Notes: generated by a model from the sequence alone, not told the origin. A DNA stretch of 52,969 nt from Collinsella sp. AF20-14LB (GCF_003459505.1 NZ_QRWD01000018.1:1-52969); one strand, 5' to 3'; positions 1 to 9,528 are shown, counted from the first letter of the stretch. Numbers and translations: made by a program.

Positions 1-98
1 GCCCTCGCGGCCTAGTCGCTATTTAGGGCGTCCAAGATTTGGGACGCAGTTCACCATGGCATCCGGGCCTTTGCTAGCAACTTGATGTTGCGGGCAGC
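1..98. other. intergenic region downstream of rplX
   Basis: No coding frame is visible. On the minus strand a short hairpin (GCGTCC, 8-nt loop, GGACGC) lies around positions 25-46. rplE would be expected next in the spc order but does not start inside these bases; it may lie just outside the window. Confidence 0.5.
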
Positions 99-404
99 TT
101 AGAACTTGTGACCGCACTTCTTGCAGACGCGCAGCTTGTTCTTGCCGTCCTTCTCGTGACCGACGCGGGTAACCTTACCGCACTCGGGGCAGACGAGATT
201 GACGTTGGAGGCGTCGATGGGAGCCTCCTGCGAAACGATGCCGCCCTGCTGGTTGGCAGCGTTGGGCTTGACGGCCTTCTTGACGACCGAAACGCCCTCG
301 ACAACGACCTTGTTCTCGGCGGGGAGAGCACGCAGGACAACGCCCTGCTTGCCGCGATCCTTACCAGAGAGAACCTGGACCTTATCGCCCTTCTTGATAT
401 ACAT
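99..404 (-). CDS. rplX: 50S ribosomal protein L24
   Basis: Assembly-initiator protein of the large ribosomal subunit. The 101-residue product starts with a KOW motif ([19 protein letters not shown], about residues 5-23). It ends in a CPECG/CKKCG pair of CxxC motifs (about residues 72-98), which suggests a zinc-binding C-terminus as in many Gram-positive L24 proteins. It is the last complete gene of the S10/spc run in this window, 13 bp after rplN on the minus strand, so it should be co-transcribed with it. Confidence 0.97.
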   Translation of the reverse strand: MYIKKGDKVQVLSGKDRGKQGVVLRALPAENKVVVEGVSVVKKAVKPNAANQQGGIVSQEAPIDASNVNLVCPECGKVTRVGHEKDGKNKLRVCKKCGHKF

Positions 405-417
405 ATATCTCCCCTAA

Positions 418-786
418 CTACAGGGTCTCGGGAGCGAGCGAGACGATCTTCATGTACTTCTTGTCACGAAGCTCGCGAGCGACGGGCCCGAAGATACGGG
501 TGCCGACGGGCGAACCATCGTTGTTGATGACAACGCAGGCGTTCTCATCAAAGCGAATGTAGGAGCCATCCTTGCGGCGGATCTCCTTAACGGTGCGAAC
601 GACGACGCAACGGACAACGTCCTTCTTCTTGACGTTGGCGCCAGGGGTAGCCTCCTGGACAGCACCGATGAACACATCGCCGATGCCTGCATAACGACGC
701 TTGGAACCGCCAAGCACCTTGATGCAGCGAATCTTGCGAGCGCCGGAGTTGTCGGCGACGTTCAGCATGGTTTGCATCTGAATCAT
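418..786 (-). CDS. rplN: 50S ribosomal protein L14
   Basis: L14 binds 23S rRNA and forms an inter-subunit bridge. The 122-residue length and the N-terminus [18 protein letters not shown] are the family norm. The ATG is preceded by a clear GGAGG (minus strand) at about 795-799. A 118-bp gap separates it from rpsQ, larger than the other gaps in this operon. That gap contains no obvious terminator, so read-through is expected. Confidence 0.98.
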   Translation of the reverse strand: MIQMQTMLNVADNSGARKIRCIKVLGGSKRRYAGIGDVFIGAVQEATPGANVKKKDVVRCVVVRTVKEIRRKDGSYIRFDENACVVINNDGSPVGTRIFGPVARELRDKKYMKIVSLAPETL

Positions 787-904
787 GGTAGATGTTCCTC
801 CGAACTAAGAACCGAAGAGAGGTGCGCAGCCTTTATGCGGCCCGTGGTATGCAAGCCAGGCATACGCACATCTTCGGAAACGTACAAGTCGTAAGAGCGA
901 CTGC

Positions 905-1165
905 TTATTTAGCGCGCTCGACGACCTCGATGAGGCGCCAACGCTTCATCTTGGACATAGGACGGGTCTCCATAACGCGGACGGTGTCGCCCACGCCAGC
1001 CGTGCACTCCTCGTCGTGAGCGTGCAGCTTCTTGGAGCTGGTCATCATCTTGCCGTACTTGGGGTGACGCTTGCGCTCGGTGATGGTGACAACAATGGTC
1101 TTGGCACCGGAGACGGAGGTAACGACACCCGTACGGACCTTACGCGAGTTACGCGAATCAGTCAT
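905..1165 (-). CDS. rpsQ: 30S ribosomal protein S17
   Basis: Primary 16S rRNA-binding protein of the small subunit, 86 residues. The family features GVVTSVSGAKTIVVTI and the conserved PKYGKMM loop are visible. It sits 16 bp downstream of rpmC in the standard rplP-rpmC-rpsQ-rplN order. Nothing is atypical in length or composition. Confidence 0.98.
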   Translation of the reverse strand: MTDSRNSRKVRTGVVTSVSGAKTIVVTITERKRHPKYGKMMTSSKKLHAHDEECTAGVGDTVRVMETRPMSKMKRWRLIEVVERAK

Positions 1166-1181
1166 GTTCTCTCCTTAGGTC

Positions 1182-1397
1182 CTACTCGGCGACAGCGGAC
1201 TTCTCCGCTGCGATCTCGCGGGCGCGCTGCTCCGTGAGGACGCGAGCGATGTCCTTCTTCACGGTGTTGACGCGAGCGGTGTTGTCCAGCTGGCTGGTGG
1301 CCATCTGGAAACGAAGGTTAAAGAGCTCGGCGCGCATTTCCTTCAGCTTCTCAACGAGCTGAGCGTCCGAGAGCTCACGAATCTCTGCGGGCTTCAT
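1182..1397 (-). CDS. rpmC: 50S ribosomal protein L29
   Basis: L29 lies at the peptide exit tunnel, where it helps dock trigger factor and SRP. The 71-residue product has the two-helix pattern with ELFNLRFQMATSQLDN. Its start codon overlaps the last base of the rplP stop codon (shared position 1397), so translation is probably coupled to rplP. Confidence 0.97.
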   Translation of the reverse strand: MKPAEIRELSDAQLVEKLKEMRAELFNLRFQMATSQLDNTARVNTVKKDIARVLTEQRAREIAAEKSAVAE

Positions 1398-1900
1398 TAG
1401 TTCTCCTCCTTGGCGGCGGCGGCGTCCTCAGCAGCCCACTTGGCCTCGAGAGCGGCCTCCTCAGCCATCTCCTTCTCGATGCGCTGCTCAGCGTTCTTGG
1501 CAGCAACAATCTTGGTCTTGATGGGAAGCTTGTGCTGTGCAAGACGCAGAGCCTCGCGAGCGACCTCCTCGGGCACGCCCTTGACCTCGAACATGATGCG
1601 GCCGGGCTTGACGACGGCCACCCACTCCTCGGGGTTACCCTTACCAGAACCCATGCGAGTCTCGGCAGGCTTCTTGGTGATGGGCTTATCGGGGAAGATC
1701 GTGATGTAGACACGACCGCCACGCTTCATGTAGCGGGTCATGGCAATACGAGCGGCCTCGATCTGACGGTTGGTGATCCAATGAGCCTCGAGAGCCTGGA
1801 TACCAAACTCGCCGAAATGCAGCTCGGTATTACCCTTGGCCTGGCCCTTCATGGAGCCACGCTGCACCTTGCGGTGAAGAATACGCTTAGGGGCAAGCAC
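1397..1900 (-). CDS. rplP: 50S ribosomal protein L16 with extended C-terminus
   Basis: L16 lines the A-site side of the peptidyl-transferase region. The N-terminal 135 residues are canonical ([19 protein letters not shown], then the glycine/arginine loop [17 protein letters not shown]). The protein is 167 residues, against about 137-145 in most bacteria. The surplus is an alanine/glutamate-rich tail of roughly 30 residues, probably helical. The stop codon of rpsC and the start codon of rplP share position 1900, so the two genes are tightly coupled. Confidence 0.97.
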   Translation of the reverse strand: MLAPKRILHRKVQRGSMKGQAKGNTELHFGEFGIQALEAHWITNRQIEAARIAMTRYMKRGGRVYITIFPDKPITKKPAETRMGSGKGNPEEWVAVVKPGRIMFEVKGVPEEVAREALRLAQHKLPIKTKIVAAKNAEQRIEKEMAEEAALEAKWAAEDAAAAKEEN

Positions 1901-2610
1901 TACTGACCCCTCCTCTCGGAGTTACGACGACGAGGACGGGAAGAGCCCTCGAGTGCAGGGTTGGGAACAGGCTGGCCCGGGAGCTTCTCGCCCAGGTAGA
2001 TCCAGACCTTCACGCCGCAAGCGCCCATGGTGGTGCTGGCGACAGCCGTGCCGTAGTCGATCTTGGCGCGGAGGGTGTGCAGAGGCACGCGACCCTCACG
2101 GTACCACTCACGACGGCCCATCTCGGCACCGCCGAGACGACCGGAGCACTGGATACGGATGCCCTTGGCGCCGGCCTTGCGGGCGGACTGGACAGCCTTG
2201 CGCATAGCGCGACGGAAGGCAACGCGACCCTCGAGCTGCTCGGCGATAGACTGAGCAACGAGGTTGGCGTCGAGCTCGGGGCGCTTGATCTCGACAACGT
2301 CGACGGAGAGCTGGCCCTTGGAGACGCCAGCAACCTTCTCGAGCTCGGTGCGGAGGGTATCGATCTCGGCACCCTTCTTACCGATGACAACGCCGGGGCG
2401 AGCGGTGAGGATGATGACCTTCACCTTGTCGCCAGCGCGCTCGATCTCGACGCGGGAGACAGCTGCGCGGGAAAGACGCTTCTCGAGGTACTTGCGGATC
2501 TCGAGATCGTTACCGAGGGTCTTAGCGTAATCCTTATCTGCGAACCAGCGGGAGCGCCAGTTCTCGGTGATGCCAAGACGGAAGCCGGTGGGGTAGACTT
2601 TCTGACCCAT
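1900..2610 (-). CDS. rpsC: 30S ribosomal protein S3
   Basis: S3 forms part of the mRNA entry channel and helicase. The 236-residue product shows the KH domain signature [15 protein letters not shown] (about residues 76-90) and the C-terminal domain with [17 protein letters not shown]. The last 25 residues are a basic, proline-rich tail. It follows rplV with a 6-bp gap and overlaps rplP by one base. Confidence 0.98.
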   Translation of the reverse strand: MGQKVYPTGFRLGITENWRSRWFADKDYAKTLGNDLEIRKYLEKRLSRAAVSRVEIERAGDKVKVIILTARPGVVIGKKGAEIDTLRTELEKVAGVSKGQLSVDVVEIKRPELDANLVAQSIAEQLEGRVAFRRAMRKAVQSARKAGAKGIRIQCSGRLGGAEMGRREWYREGRVPLHTLRAKIDYGTAVASTTMGACGVKVWIYLGEKLPGQPVPNPALEGSSRPRRRNSERRGQ

Positions 2611-2616
2611 ACAGCT

Positions 2617-2988
2617 TTACGCCTCCTTTCGAGGAGCAACGACGACGGTGATGTGGGAAGTACGCTTCAGAATGCGAGAAGCGGAACCCTTGGCGCGGGG
2701 ACGGATGCGCTTAAGCGTCGGACCCTCGTCAACATAGGCAGCGGCGACAACCAGGTTGTCGGCACGCAGACCGTTGTTGTTCTCGGCGTTCGCAACGGCG
2801 GAACGGAGAACCTTCTCGACATCCACGGCGACGGCGCGGTCGCAGAAGTGGAGGATGTCGAAGGCCTGAGCGACAGGCTTGCGGCGGATCAGATCGACCA
2901 CCAGGCGGGCCTTGCTGGGGGAAACACGCACGTACTTAGCGACGGCGCGAACCTCGGTGGCCTCAGTTTCAATAGACTTAGTTGCCAT
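2617..2988 (-). CDS. rplV: 50S ribosomal protein L22
   Basis: L22 extends a beta-hairpin into the exit tunnel next to the macrolide site. The 123-residue product has [21 protein letters not shown] near the N-terminus. The tunnel hairpin region [20 protein letters not shown] is of normal length, with no insertion or deletion of the kind linked to macrolide resistance. It lies between rpsS and rpsC. Confidence 0.98.
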   Translation of the reverse strand: MATKSIETEATEVRAVAKYVRVSPSKARLVVDLIRRKPVAQAFDILHFCDRAVAVDVEKVLRSAVANAENNNGLRADNLVVAAAYVDEGPTLKRIRPRAKGSASRILKRTSHITVVVAPRKEA

Positions 2989-3002
2989 TTACGGTTAACC
3001 CC

Positions 3003-3263
3003 CTATTTGGCCTTGTGGCCACGGAACGTACGAGTCGGCGCGAACTCGCCGAGCTTGTGACCAACCATGGACTCGGTAACATACACGGGCACATGCTTGC
3101 GGCCGTCGTGGACGGCGATGGTGTGACCAACCATCTCGGGGAAGATGGTGGACGCGCGGGACCAGGTCTTCACGACGTCCTTCTTGCCAGCCTCGTTCAT
3201 CGCGGTGATACGCGAGAGAAGGCGAGTCTCCACGAACGGGCCCTTTTTGAGACTTCTGCTCAT
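3003..3263 (-). CDS. rpsS: 30S ribosomal protein S19
   Basis: S19 is a head protein of the small subunit that contacts A- and P-site tRNA. It has 86 residues with the family landmarks [29 protein letters not shown] and [12 protein letters not shown]. It is preceded by an AGGAG-like ribosome-binding site and sits 32 bp after rplB. Confidence 0.98.
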   Translation of the reverse strand: MSRSLKKGPFVETRLLSRITAMNEAGKKDVVKTWSRASTIFPEMVGHTIAVHDGRKHVPVYVTESMVGHKLGEFAPTRTFRGHKAK

Positions 3264-3295
3264 AAGTGCTTTCTCCTAAAACTCGGTATCCGAAA

Positions 3296-4126
3296 TTACT
3301 TCTTACGGCGACGAATGATGTGCTGGTTCGAGACCTTCTTCTTCTTGCGCGTACGAAGGCCCTTCGTCGGCTTACCCCAGGGGGTAACAGAGGGACGACC
3401 AGAGGTGTGGTTCTTGCCCTCGCCACCGCCGTGCGGGTGATCGACAGGGTTCATGACGGTACCGCGGACGGTCGGGCGCACGTTCATGTGACGCTTACGG
3501 CCGGCCTTGCCGATGACGATGTTGGCGTGATCGGCGTTGCCGACCTCACCGACGGTGGCGCGGCAGGTAACGAGGATGCGACGCATCTCGGAGGAAGGCA
3601 TACGGACGATAGCGTACTTGCCCTCCTTACCCATCAGCTGGCAGGAGTTACCGGCGGAACGGGCGATAGCAGCGCCCTTGCCCGGCTGGAACTCGACGGC
3701 GTGGATGAGCGTACCGACGGGGATGTCGGCGAGGGGCAGAGCGTTGCCCGGCTTGATGTCGGCGTCAGAACCGGACATGATGGTCTGACCGACCTCGAGG
3801 CCCTTGGGGGCCAGGATGTAGCGCTTCTCACCGTCAGCGTAGTGCAGCAGAGCGATGCGAGCGGAACGGTTCGGATCGTACTCGATCGTGGCAACCTTGG
3901 CGGGCACGCCGTCCTTGTTGCGCTTGAAGTCGATCACGCGGTAACGACGCTTCACGCCGCCGCCCTGGTGGCGGGTGGTGATGCGGCCGTTGTTGTTACG
4001 ACCGGCCTTCTTGGGCAGGGGCTCGAGAAGGGACTTCTCGGGCTTGGTGCAGGTGATCTCGGAGAAGTCGGAGATCGTCTGCCAACGCCTACCAGCGGAG
4101 GTCGGCTTAAGGTGCTTTACAGCCAT
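3296..4126 (-). CDS. rplB: 50S ribosomal protein L2
   Basis: L2 is required for subunit association and peptidyl-transferase assembly. The ATG at 4126 was chosen because it gives [14 protein letters not shown], the family N-terminus, behind GAAAGGGA. An upstream in-frame extension of 25 residues lacks family character. The product has 276 residues. The conserved [11 protein letters not shown] loop with the catalytic-centre histidine is present near the C-terminus. A 179-bp gap containing a promoter-like motif and a hairpin precedes it, so rplB and the genes after it probably have their own promoter. Confidence 0.98.
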   Translation of the reverse strand: MAVKHLKPTSAGRRWQTISDFSEITCTKPEKSLLEPLPKKAGRNNNGRITTRHQGGGVKRRYRVIDFKRNKDGVPAKVATIEYDPNRSARIALLHYADGEKRYILAPKGLEVGQTIMSGSDADIKPGNALPLADIPVGTLIHAVEFQPGKGAAIARSAGNSCQLMGKEGKYAIVRMPSSEMRRILVTCRATVGEVGNADHANIVIGKAGRKRHMNVRPTVRGTVMNPVDHPHGGGEGKNHTSGRPSVTPWGKPTKGLRTRKKKKVSNQHIIRRRKK

Positions 4127-4205
4127 TACAATCCCTTTCAATAGGAATCCGTTAGCCATCGCAGACAGGGATTCGAGGTTCTGCCTCGGGTGCGATGACA
4201 CCGGA

Positions 4206-4241
4206 CGTATACACGGTTCCGGGCGTGTCCATTTTATACAC
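4206..4241 (-). promoter_or_regulatory. candidate internal promoter before rplB
   Basis: On the minus strand GGACACGCCCGG is followed after a few bases by CCGTGTATACG. The block matches the rplC promoter region at 6071-6095 at 21 of 25 positions and resembles the rpsL promoter. TATACG would serve as the -10 box. It lies about 80 bp upstream of rplB. Promoter activity is inferred from the repeat of the motif. Confidence 0.5.
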
Positions 4242-4251
4242 CCGAAACCTT

Positions 4252-4287
4252 GAGCTCTCGCCTCCCCTATTTGGGAGGCATGAGCTC
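4252..4287 (-). terminator. strong hairpin between rplW and rplB
   Basis: GAGCTC..GCCTCCC pairs with GGGAGGC..GAGCTC around a short loop. There is no clear U-run after it, so it may be an attenuator, an RNA-processing site or a weak terminator closing rplC-rplD-rplW. It lies directly upstream of the candidate rplB promoter. Confidence 0.45.
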
Positions 4288-4305
4288 ACTCAACAGCAGC
4301 GAGTC

Positions 4306-4593
4306 TTAGGCCTGGTTGCCAAAGACCTCGATGGTGTCGCCCTCGGCCAGCGTGACGATGGCCTTCTTCCAAGAACGGGTCTTGCCGGCGACATAGCGCA
4401 CGCGCTTGATCTTGGGCTTGACCGTCAAGGTGTTCACGCGAACGACCTTGACGCCGAAGATCTCCTCGACAGCGTCCTTGATCTGATACTTGTTAGCATC
4501 CTTGGCGACCTCGAACGTGTACTTGTTCAGCTCCATGCCGGAGAAGGAACGCTCGGACACGATCGGACGGATGATGATCTCGTGGGCGGTCAT
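4306..4593 (-). CDS. rplW: 50S ribosomal protein L23
   Basis: L23 sits at the tunnel exit and binds trigger factor, SRP and SecY. The 95-residue length and the motifs IIRPIVSERS and VRVNTLTVKPKIKR are the family norm. Its start abuts the rplD stop codon with no gap (4593/4594), which points to coupled translation. Confidence 0.98.
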   Translation of the reverse strand: MTAHEIIIRPIVSERSFSGMELNKYTFEVAKDANKYQIKDAVEEIFGVKVVRVNTLTVKPKIKRVRYVAGKTRSWKKAIVTLAEGDTIEVFGNQA

Positions 4594-5220
4594 TTATGCA
4601 AGCACCTCCCCGAAGTGAGCGGCGATGTCAGCGGGCATCAGCACAGCGTTGTTGTTGACGAGATCGTAGGTGTTGGCCTCGTCGGCAGTGATGATGAACG
4701 TCTTGGGAATGTTGCGGAACGACAGGTAGGCGTTGACGTCCTCATCGCGAACGATGATGGTCAGACGCTTGCCCTCAAGGCCGAGAGCCTTGAGCATGGC
4801 GACGGCAGCCTTGGTGGAAGGCTTCTCGAAGCCGTAGTCGTCGACGAGCACGAGCTCGCCATCGGCCAGCTTGGCGGACAGCGCGGAGCGCATAGCCAGC
4901 TTGACCTCCTTGTTGTTCATACGCTTAGCGTAGGAACGGGGCTTGGGGGCGAAGACAACGCCACCGTGACGCCACTGGGCAGCACGGATGGAACCCTGGC
5001 GGGCACGGCCGGTGCCCTTCTGACGCCAAGGCTTCTTGCCGCCACCGGAAACCTCAGAGCGACCCTTAGCAGACTGGGTGCCCTGACGCCAAGAGGCCAT
5101 CTGGCACTTGACGATGTGGTGCATAACGTGGATGTTCGGCTCGATGCCGTACACCTCAGCGGCGAGCTCGGCCTCGGCGACCTTCTTGCCCTCGCTGTTC
5201 TTTACTTCAAACTTTGCCAT
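4594..5220 (-). CDS. rplD: 50S ribosomal protein L4
   Basis: L4 shapes the exit tunnel. In some bacteria it also represses the S10 operon; whether that happens here cannot be read from the sequence. The 208-residue product shows GSGGGKKPWRQKGTGRARQG-like loop residues (about 59-77), which enter the tunnel wall. It lies 46 bp after rplC and directly before rplW. Confidence 0.98.
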   Translation of the reverse strand: MAKFEVKNSEGKKVAEAELAAEVYGIEPNIHVMHHIVKCQMASWRQGTQSAKGRSEVSGGGKKPWRQKGTGRARQGSIRAAQWRHGGVVFAPKPRSYAKRMNNKEVKLAMRSALSAKLADGELVLVDDYGFEKPSTKAAVAMLKALGLEGKRLTIIVRDEDVNAYLSFRNIPKTFIITADEANTYDLVNNNAVLMPADIAAHFGEVLA

Positions 5221-5266
5221 TTAAGTGTTCTCCTTGGTATGACGCTGGGCTAAATGGGCTGGGCCC

Positions 5267-5887
5267 TTAGGCCATACGGATGGCGACGAGACCATTCTTG
5301 GCACCCGGGACAGCGCCCTTGACCAAGATGAGGTTCTGCTCGGCATCGATGCGGACAACGGAAAGGTTCTTGACGGTAACGCGCTCGTTACCCATGTGAC
5401 CGGCCATCTTGACGCCCTTGAGGACGCGCGCAGGATAGGCGCACTGACCGATAGAACCGGGGTGACGCTGGAAGTGAGAACCATGCGTCATAGGACCGCG
5501 GCGCTGACCCCAGCGCTTGATGCGACCCTGGAAGCCCTTACCCTTGGAGGTACCGATGACGTCGACCTTCTCGACATCAGCGAAATCAGCGACGGTGACG
5601 ACCTCGCCGACCTTGTGCTCCTCGCCGTTCTCGACGCGGACCTCACGAAGGAAGCGGACAGGCTCGACGCCAGCCTTGGCGAAGTGACCAGCCATGGGCT
5701 TGTTCACGTTCTTGGCCTTGATGTCGCCGAAACCGATCTGGACGGCGTCATAGCCGTCGGTTGCCTGAGTTTTAACCTGCGAGACAGCGCAGGGGCCAGC
5801 CTGGATGACCGTGACGGGAACGACGTTGTCGTCCTCGTCCCAAACCTGGGTCATGCCAATCTTGCGGCCGAGAATCATGCTGATCAA
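5267..5887 (-). CDS. rplC: 50S ribosomal protein L3
   Basis: L3 nucleates large-subunit assembly next to the peptidyl-transferase centre. The sequence [16 protein letters not shown] and the central W-loop ([17 protein letters not shown]) are canonical; length is 203-206 residues. Two starts are possible. TTG at 5887 has GGGA about 7 nt upstream, while ATG at 5878 has the same element 16 nt away, so TTG is favoured on spacing. rpsJ, normally directly upstream, is about 14 kb away. Confidence 0.97.
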   Translation of the reverse strand: MISMILGRKIGMTQVWDEDDNVVPVTVIQAGPCAVSQVKTQATDGYDAVQIGFGDIKAKNVNKPMAGHFAKAGVEPVRFLREVRVENGEEHKVGEVVTVADFADVEKVDVIGTSKGKGFQGRIKRWGQRRGPMTHGSHFQRHPGSIGQCAYPARVLKGVKMAGHMGNERVTVKNLSVVRIDAEQNLILVKGAVPGAKNGLVAIRMA

Positions 5888-6070
5888 GATATGATCCCAA
5901 CTCTCGCGTGGTCTTGGGACAATGCGTACACCACCGAGCGTACGCCCCTAGAGGACCACTACTTACACGACGTGCTCCCCAGCCTTGTATTTCGCCCGGA
6001 CTACCTGACAACCCTATTAAGCAGGCATTTTGTCCAGCCAAAATACTCCCCTGGTTTCACACAGCTGTTT

Positions 6071-6095
6071 AGTATACACGGCTGCGGGCGTATCC
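6071..6095 (-). promoter_or_regulatory. promoter region of rplC
   Basis: A TATACT -10 box (6071-6076) is preceded by CCGTG and GGATACGCCCG. The -35 region is weak (CGATGG at 17 bp spacing). The spacer is nearly identical to that of the rplB promoter candidate and close to that of rpsL. The implied leader is about 180 nt. Confidence 0.6.
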
Positions 6096-6159
6096 ATCGA
6101 GATTCATATTTCACTCACATTGTTTACGCAGGTAAAGTGCGTGGCACGTTCCCAGTGTG

Positions 6160-6294
6160 CGGCGGAGGGGGCGGGCCTGAGACATATTAAGGTTGCTGCT
6201 CTACAGTCCTGCTCACGACGGAGAGCACATTAAGTGCTCTCCTTTGCGTGCGGAACTCGCGATGACCTTAATATATTTCTCCGGCCCTCCGCCG
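6160..6294. repeat. large hairpin element, copy 1 (upstream of rplC promoter)
   Basis: Outer arms CGGCGGAGGG/CCCTCCGCCG and ATATTAAGGT/ACCTTAATAT enclose a conserved core. The core contains CTACAGTCCTGC, the inner stem GGAGAGCAC-ATTAA-GTGCTCTCC and GCGTGCGGAACTCGCG. The core is nearly identical to copy 2 at 23429-23569 and structurally equivalent to copy 3 at 38792-38920. It lies about 65 bp upstream of the rplC promoter motif. No U-run marks it as a simple terminator. Confidence 0.75.
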
Positions 6295-6342
6295 TGCTCG
6301 GGAGACGACACGTTGATGTCTGCTTAACTCTGCTCGCTCAGG

Positions 6343-6969
6343 CTAATGACTTTGTTGGGGGTCCACTATTTGCTGGAGGGTGAACTTGCATTGCATTGGC
6401 TCGCCCTCTACTTGTGGCTCCGCCTCATCAAAATCGAAAATCATAATGGCGCAGTTGGGGAGTTTTGTTGGGAGCTCGAAGCCCTCTGGGGCTGCAGCCT
6501 TGATGAATTGGCGGCTGGCGCTGCCGTGGCTTACTGCTAGGAGGGTTTCGATGCCCTCGGCGCCCATGAGATTGGTGAGGGTGCCCACCATGCGCTCCTG
6601 CAGGGCATGGCTTCCTTCTCCGCCAAATGGGATCAGGTCCTCGCCGGGGTCCCAGACGTCGGTGGGTAGGGCGTCGTGGGGGCCTTCTTCGAAGGTGCCG
6701 TAGCTGCGCTCGATGATGCCTTCGCAGGGCTCGACTGCTGTGTCCGGGCCGAGGAGCTCGCATGCGACGAGCTGAGCCGTGTCCATGGCTCGGCCTAAGG
6801 GCGAAGAGACCACTTTGTCGGGGACGACGCCGTGGGCTTTGAGCCATGCGGCTGCCATTCCCGCTTGCTTGCGGCCCAGATCGGTCAACGGAGAATCGCA
6901 GCGGCCCTGGACGAGCTTTTTAACGTTGAATTCTGTCTGACCGTGGCGGAGTAGATATAGACGCTTCAT
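6343..6969 (-). CDS. histidine phosphatase family protein (phosphoglycerate-mutase-like)
   Basis: Cofactor-independent-of-metal phosphohydrolase fold using a phospho-histidine intermediate. The N-terminal LLRHGQTEFN (RHG motif, His9) and the later catalytic SHGSASRQF are present in 208 residues. Many members of this branch are broad phosphatases (CobC, GpmB-like) rather than true mutases, so the substrate is not assigned. It stands alone between the CDF transporter and the rplC upstream hairpin element. Codon use near its 3' end is looser than in the ribosomal genes. Confidence 0.85.
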   Translation of the reverse strand: MKRLYLLRHGQTEFNVKKLVQGRCDSPLTDLGRKQAGMAAAWLKAHGVVPDKVVSSPLGRAMDTAQLVACELLGPDTAVEPCEGIIERSYGTFEEGPHDALPTDVWDPGEDLIPFGGEGSHALQERMVGTLTNLMGAEGIETLLAVSHGSASRQFIKAAAPEGFELPTKLPNCAIMIFDFDEAEPQVEGEPMQCKFTLQQIVDPQQSH

Positions 6970-7008
6970 GCTCTCCCCTTCTGTATAACTTGCTTTGCTG
7001 GCACAGCC

Positions 7009-8169
7009 CTACTCGTGGGTATGGCCTACGTAGTCTTCGTCGATCGTGATCTTGGCGACCGACTTGGGATATTCCGATTCGACCCGTTTCGCCAGCGCGC
7101 GCTTCAGGTCCTCGGCGCTCATCGCCAAATCCGAGGGACGTACGCAGTCAAAGATCACGTTGGTATGCGTGGGGCCCGGAACACAGCGTAGGTCGTGGAT
7201 CGAGAGGCGGCTATCAATCTCTTGAGCCATAGCGTTGATGCGCAGACGCATGCTCGCCACCTTTGGATCGTCGGTCACGATGGGATCGTAATGGAGCGTG
7301 ACGATCATGCCGTCTTCGACCCTAAACGACTGCTCGATGTTATCGAGCGTGTCGTGACTTTCCAGCGGGCTGGCCTCGGCTGCCATCTCGGCGTGAGCGC
7401 TTGCGAACTTTCTGCCTGGGCCGTAGTCGTGAACCATCAAATCGTGAACGCCCAAAACGCCGGGGTAGCTCATGATTTTGTCTCGAATGTGCTTGACCAG
7501 CTTAGGATCGGGCGCCTGGCCCAAAAGCGGGCTCATCGTATCCTGGATGAGTTCAAAGCCGCTCCAGCCAATATAGGCGCCAACGGCAAGGCCGACCCAT
7601 GCATCTAGATTGATATGCGTCACCTGCGAAACAATTGCGCACGCCAGCACAGCACCCGTAGCTAGGACATCGTTCTTTGAGTCCTGAGCGGTCGCATGCA
7701 GCGTCTCGGACTCAATGCGATCGCCGAGCTTTTGGTTGAGGGCCGCCATCCACAGCTTTACGACCATTGACAGCACCAGAACCGCCACCAGGGAAAGCGA
7801 AAACTCGACAGGCTCCGGGTTGATAATTCGCTCCACCGACGATTTCACCAGCTCAACGCCAATCAGCAGCACGAGCGCCGCCACGACCAGACCCGAGAGA
7901 TACTCGTAGCGGCCATGTCCGTAAGGATGCTCGGGGTCGGCCGGCTTGCCCGCCAGCTTAAAGCCAAGCACGCTCACGATGTTCGAGCTGGCATCGGACA
8001 GGTTGTTCATGGCGTCCGCCACAATCGAAACCGATCCCGACAGCACGCCAATTGCACCCTTCGCAGCGCAAAGCGCAACATTGGCGAGAATACACACTAT
8101 GCCCGTCAACGTTCCCACGCGCGCACGGTCGCCCTGCGCACGACGAACAATCCACTCGACCATCCTCAT
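7009..8169 (-). CDS. cation diffusion facilitator family transporter
   Basis: Membrane antiporter that exports divalent metal (Zn, Fe, Mn or Co) against protons. The 386 residues hold about six hydrophobic helices. The metal-site motif in helix 2 reads VADAMNNLSD (Asp, Asn, Asp) and the helix 5 counterpart HATAQDSKND. The C-terminal 180 residues form the cytoplasmic ferredoxin-like regulatory domain with an extra distal segment, longer than the shortest CDF proteins. ATG at 8169 and at 8163 are both possible starts behind GGGGAC. The metal is not predictable from sequence alone. Confidence 0.9.
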   Translation of the reverse strand: MRMVEWIVRRAQGDRARVGTLTGIVCILANVALCAAKGAIGVLSGSVSIVADAMNNLSDASSNIVSVLGFKLAGKPADPEHPYGHGRYEYLSGLVVAALVLLIGVELVKSSVERIINPEPVEFSLSLVAVLVLSMVVKLWMAALNQKLGDRIESETLHATAQDSKNDVLATGAVLACAIVSQVTHINLDAWVGLAVGAYIGWSGFELIQDTMSPLLGQAPDPKLVKHIRDKIMSYPGVLGVHDLMVHDYGPGRKFASAHAEMAAEASPLESHDTLDNIEQSFRVEDGMIVTLHYDPIVTDDPKVASMRLRINAMAQEIDSRLSIHDLRCVPGPTHTNVIFDCVRPSDLAMSAEDLKRALAKRVESEYPKSVAKITIDEDYVGHTHE

Positions 8170-8242
8170 CAGTCCCCACGGTACTACCTATATATCTATT
8201 GCTCAAACGGATTGTAGTGTAGCCACTTTGTCCCCCAGATAC

Positions 8243-8275
8243 AAAAAGGCCGCAACCCACACGGGCCGCAGCCTT
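8243..8275 (-). terminator. rho-independent terminator after PTS gene
   Basis: On the minus strand GGCTGCGGCCC-GTGT-GGGTTGCGGCC is followed by TTTTTGT. It should end transcription coming from the PTS permease gene and insulate the CDF gene. Confidence 0.8.
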
Positions 8276-8313
8276 GGAATATGACAAAGGAATCGTCCTT
8301 TTGTCGCACAGAT

Positions 8314-9528
8314 TTATGCGCTTGCTTCAGCAGCGCTCGCCACTGTTTCGAGCGAATCAGCTGCGTCTTCTGCCGCCTGCATCTTTGTCGGCACCACGCC
8401 AAAACAGCAGCTCAGCGCCGCAGACACCGCAAATGCTGCGCCGCCGGCAGCGCAGCACCACAGCAGATTCGAGATGCCGCCCGTGGCAAAGCCAATGACC
8501 ATGAGGACATTCGTCATACCGATGGTATAAGCCGTAACGTGGCCCACGGCCGCAACAAGGCCTCCGACGGCGCCGCCAACGGCCATGCACGTCAGACACC
8601 TGCCATATTTAAAGCCGCATCCGTACAGCGCTGGCTCGCTTACGCCGCCAAGAATCCCCGAGATTGAATAGCCCAGCATGAGCGCCTTCTCGTCCTTATC
8701 CGCAACGCGGAGCGACGCGCCAAAGGGCATACCCCAAACGGCGAACGTTGCCATCGTCGCGGCGATCAGGATGCACGAATCCGTTCCCACACTCATAAAC
8801 TGCGCATAGGCAAGCGATAGGACAACGTTGCTGACACCCGCGATCTTAAGAAACTCCCAGCCCGCGGCAAGCCCCATGAGCGTGAGCAGCGACACGATGC
8901 CACCGGAATTGCCAAGCATAAACATAAGCTGTCCCAACAGCATGCCCAGATAGCTGCCTGCCGGCGCCGTAACACACAGCGACACCGGAACCATGACAAG
9001 CATGGTTGCAAACGGTACAAAAGAAAACGCCACAGCCTGAGGGATAGTGCGCTTAAAGAAACGCTCCACCTGCCATAGCACGGGCACCGAGATGAGAACC
9101 GGAATAACAGTCGTCGTGTAATCGTTGACCGGCGCGGGAAGTAGATCATACACGAAAGTCATCGATGCCCCCGTCGTCGATGCGGCATCAACGAGCTTAA
9201 GCAGATCGGGCACAATCAATACGCCGCCCAGCATCATGCCCAGCTGCTCCGAGCAACCGAGCTGGCGGGCAGCGGCCCAACCAAGATAGATGGGCAAAAA
9301 GTAATAGCCGGCGTTATACAGCCAGCTGTAAAACAGGCGATAGATTTCGGAATCGGCAGGCCATAGATCAAGCATGCCTTCGCCCATAATGACGGCAACG
9401 GTGCGGAACAGCGCCGCGCAGACAATAAACGGCAACGCCGACATCATGCTTTTGGACAGATAGTCCACCACGGCCATGGCGTTTGATGAAACCGTCGTTG
9501 TAAACGAGGTGTTAGAAACTTGTGACAT
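8314..9528 (-). CDS. PTS transporter subunit EIIC (glucose/beta-glucoside superfamily), lone permease domain
   Basis: Predicted sugar-translocating membrane domain of a phosphotransferase system. The ATG at 9528 (MSQVSNTSFTTT) was chosen because GGAAAGG precedes it and the longer frame upstream is arginine-rich read-through of accDA. The 404 residues are almost entirely hydrophobic, with GGVSEPALYG near residue 310, the EIIC signature for sugar binding. No EIIB cysteine domain or EIIA histidine domain is attached or adjacent, so it would need partners encoded elsewhere. It follows accDA by 40 bp, and a hairpin lies at each end of the gene. Confidence 0.85.
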   Translation of the reverse strand: MSQVSNTSFTTTVSSNAMAVVDYLSKSMMSALPFIVCAALFRTVAVIMGEGMLDLWPADSEIYRLFYSWLYNAGYYFLPIYLGWAAARQLGCSEQLGMMLGGVLIVPDLLKLVDAASTTGASMTFVYDLLPAPVNDYTTTVIPVLISVPVLWQVERFFKRTIPQAVAFSFVPFATMLVMVPVSLCVTAPAGSYLGMLLGQLMFMLGNSGGIVSLLTLMGLAAGWEFLKIAGVSNVVLSLAYAQFMSVGTDSCILIAATMATFAVWGMPFGASLRVADKDEKALMLGYSISGILGGVSEPALYGCGFKYGRCLTCMAVGGAVGGLVAAVGHVTAYTIGMTNVLMVIGFATGGISNLLWCCAAGGAAFAVSAALSCCFGVVPTKMQAAEDAADSLETVASAAEASA

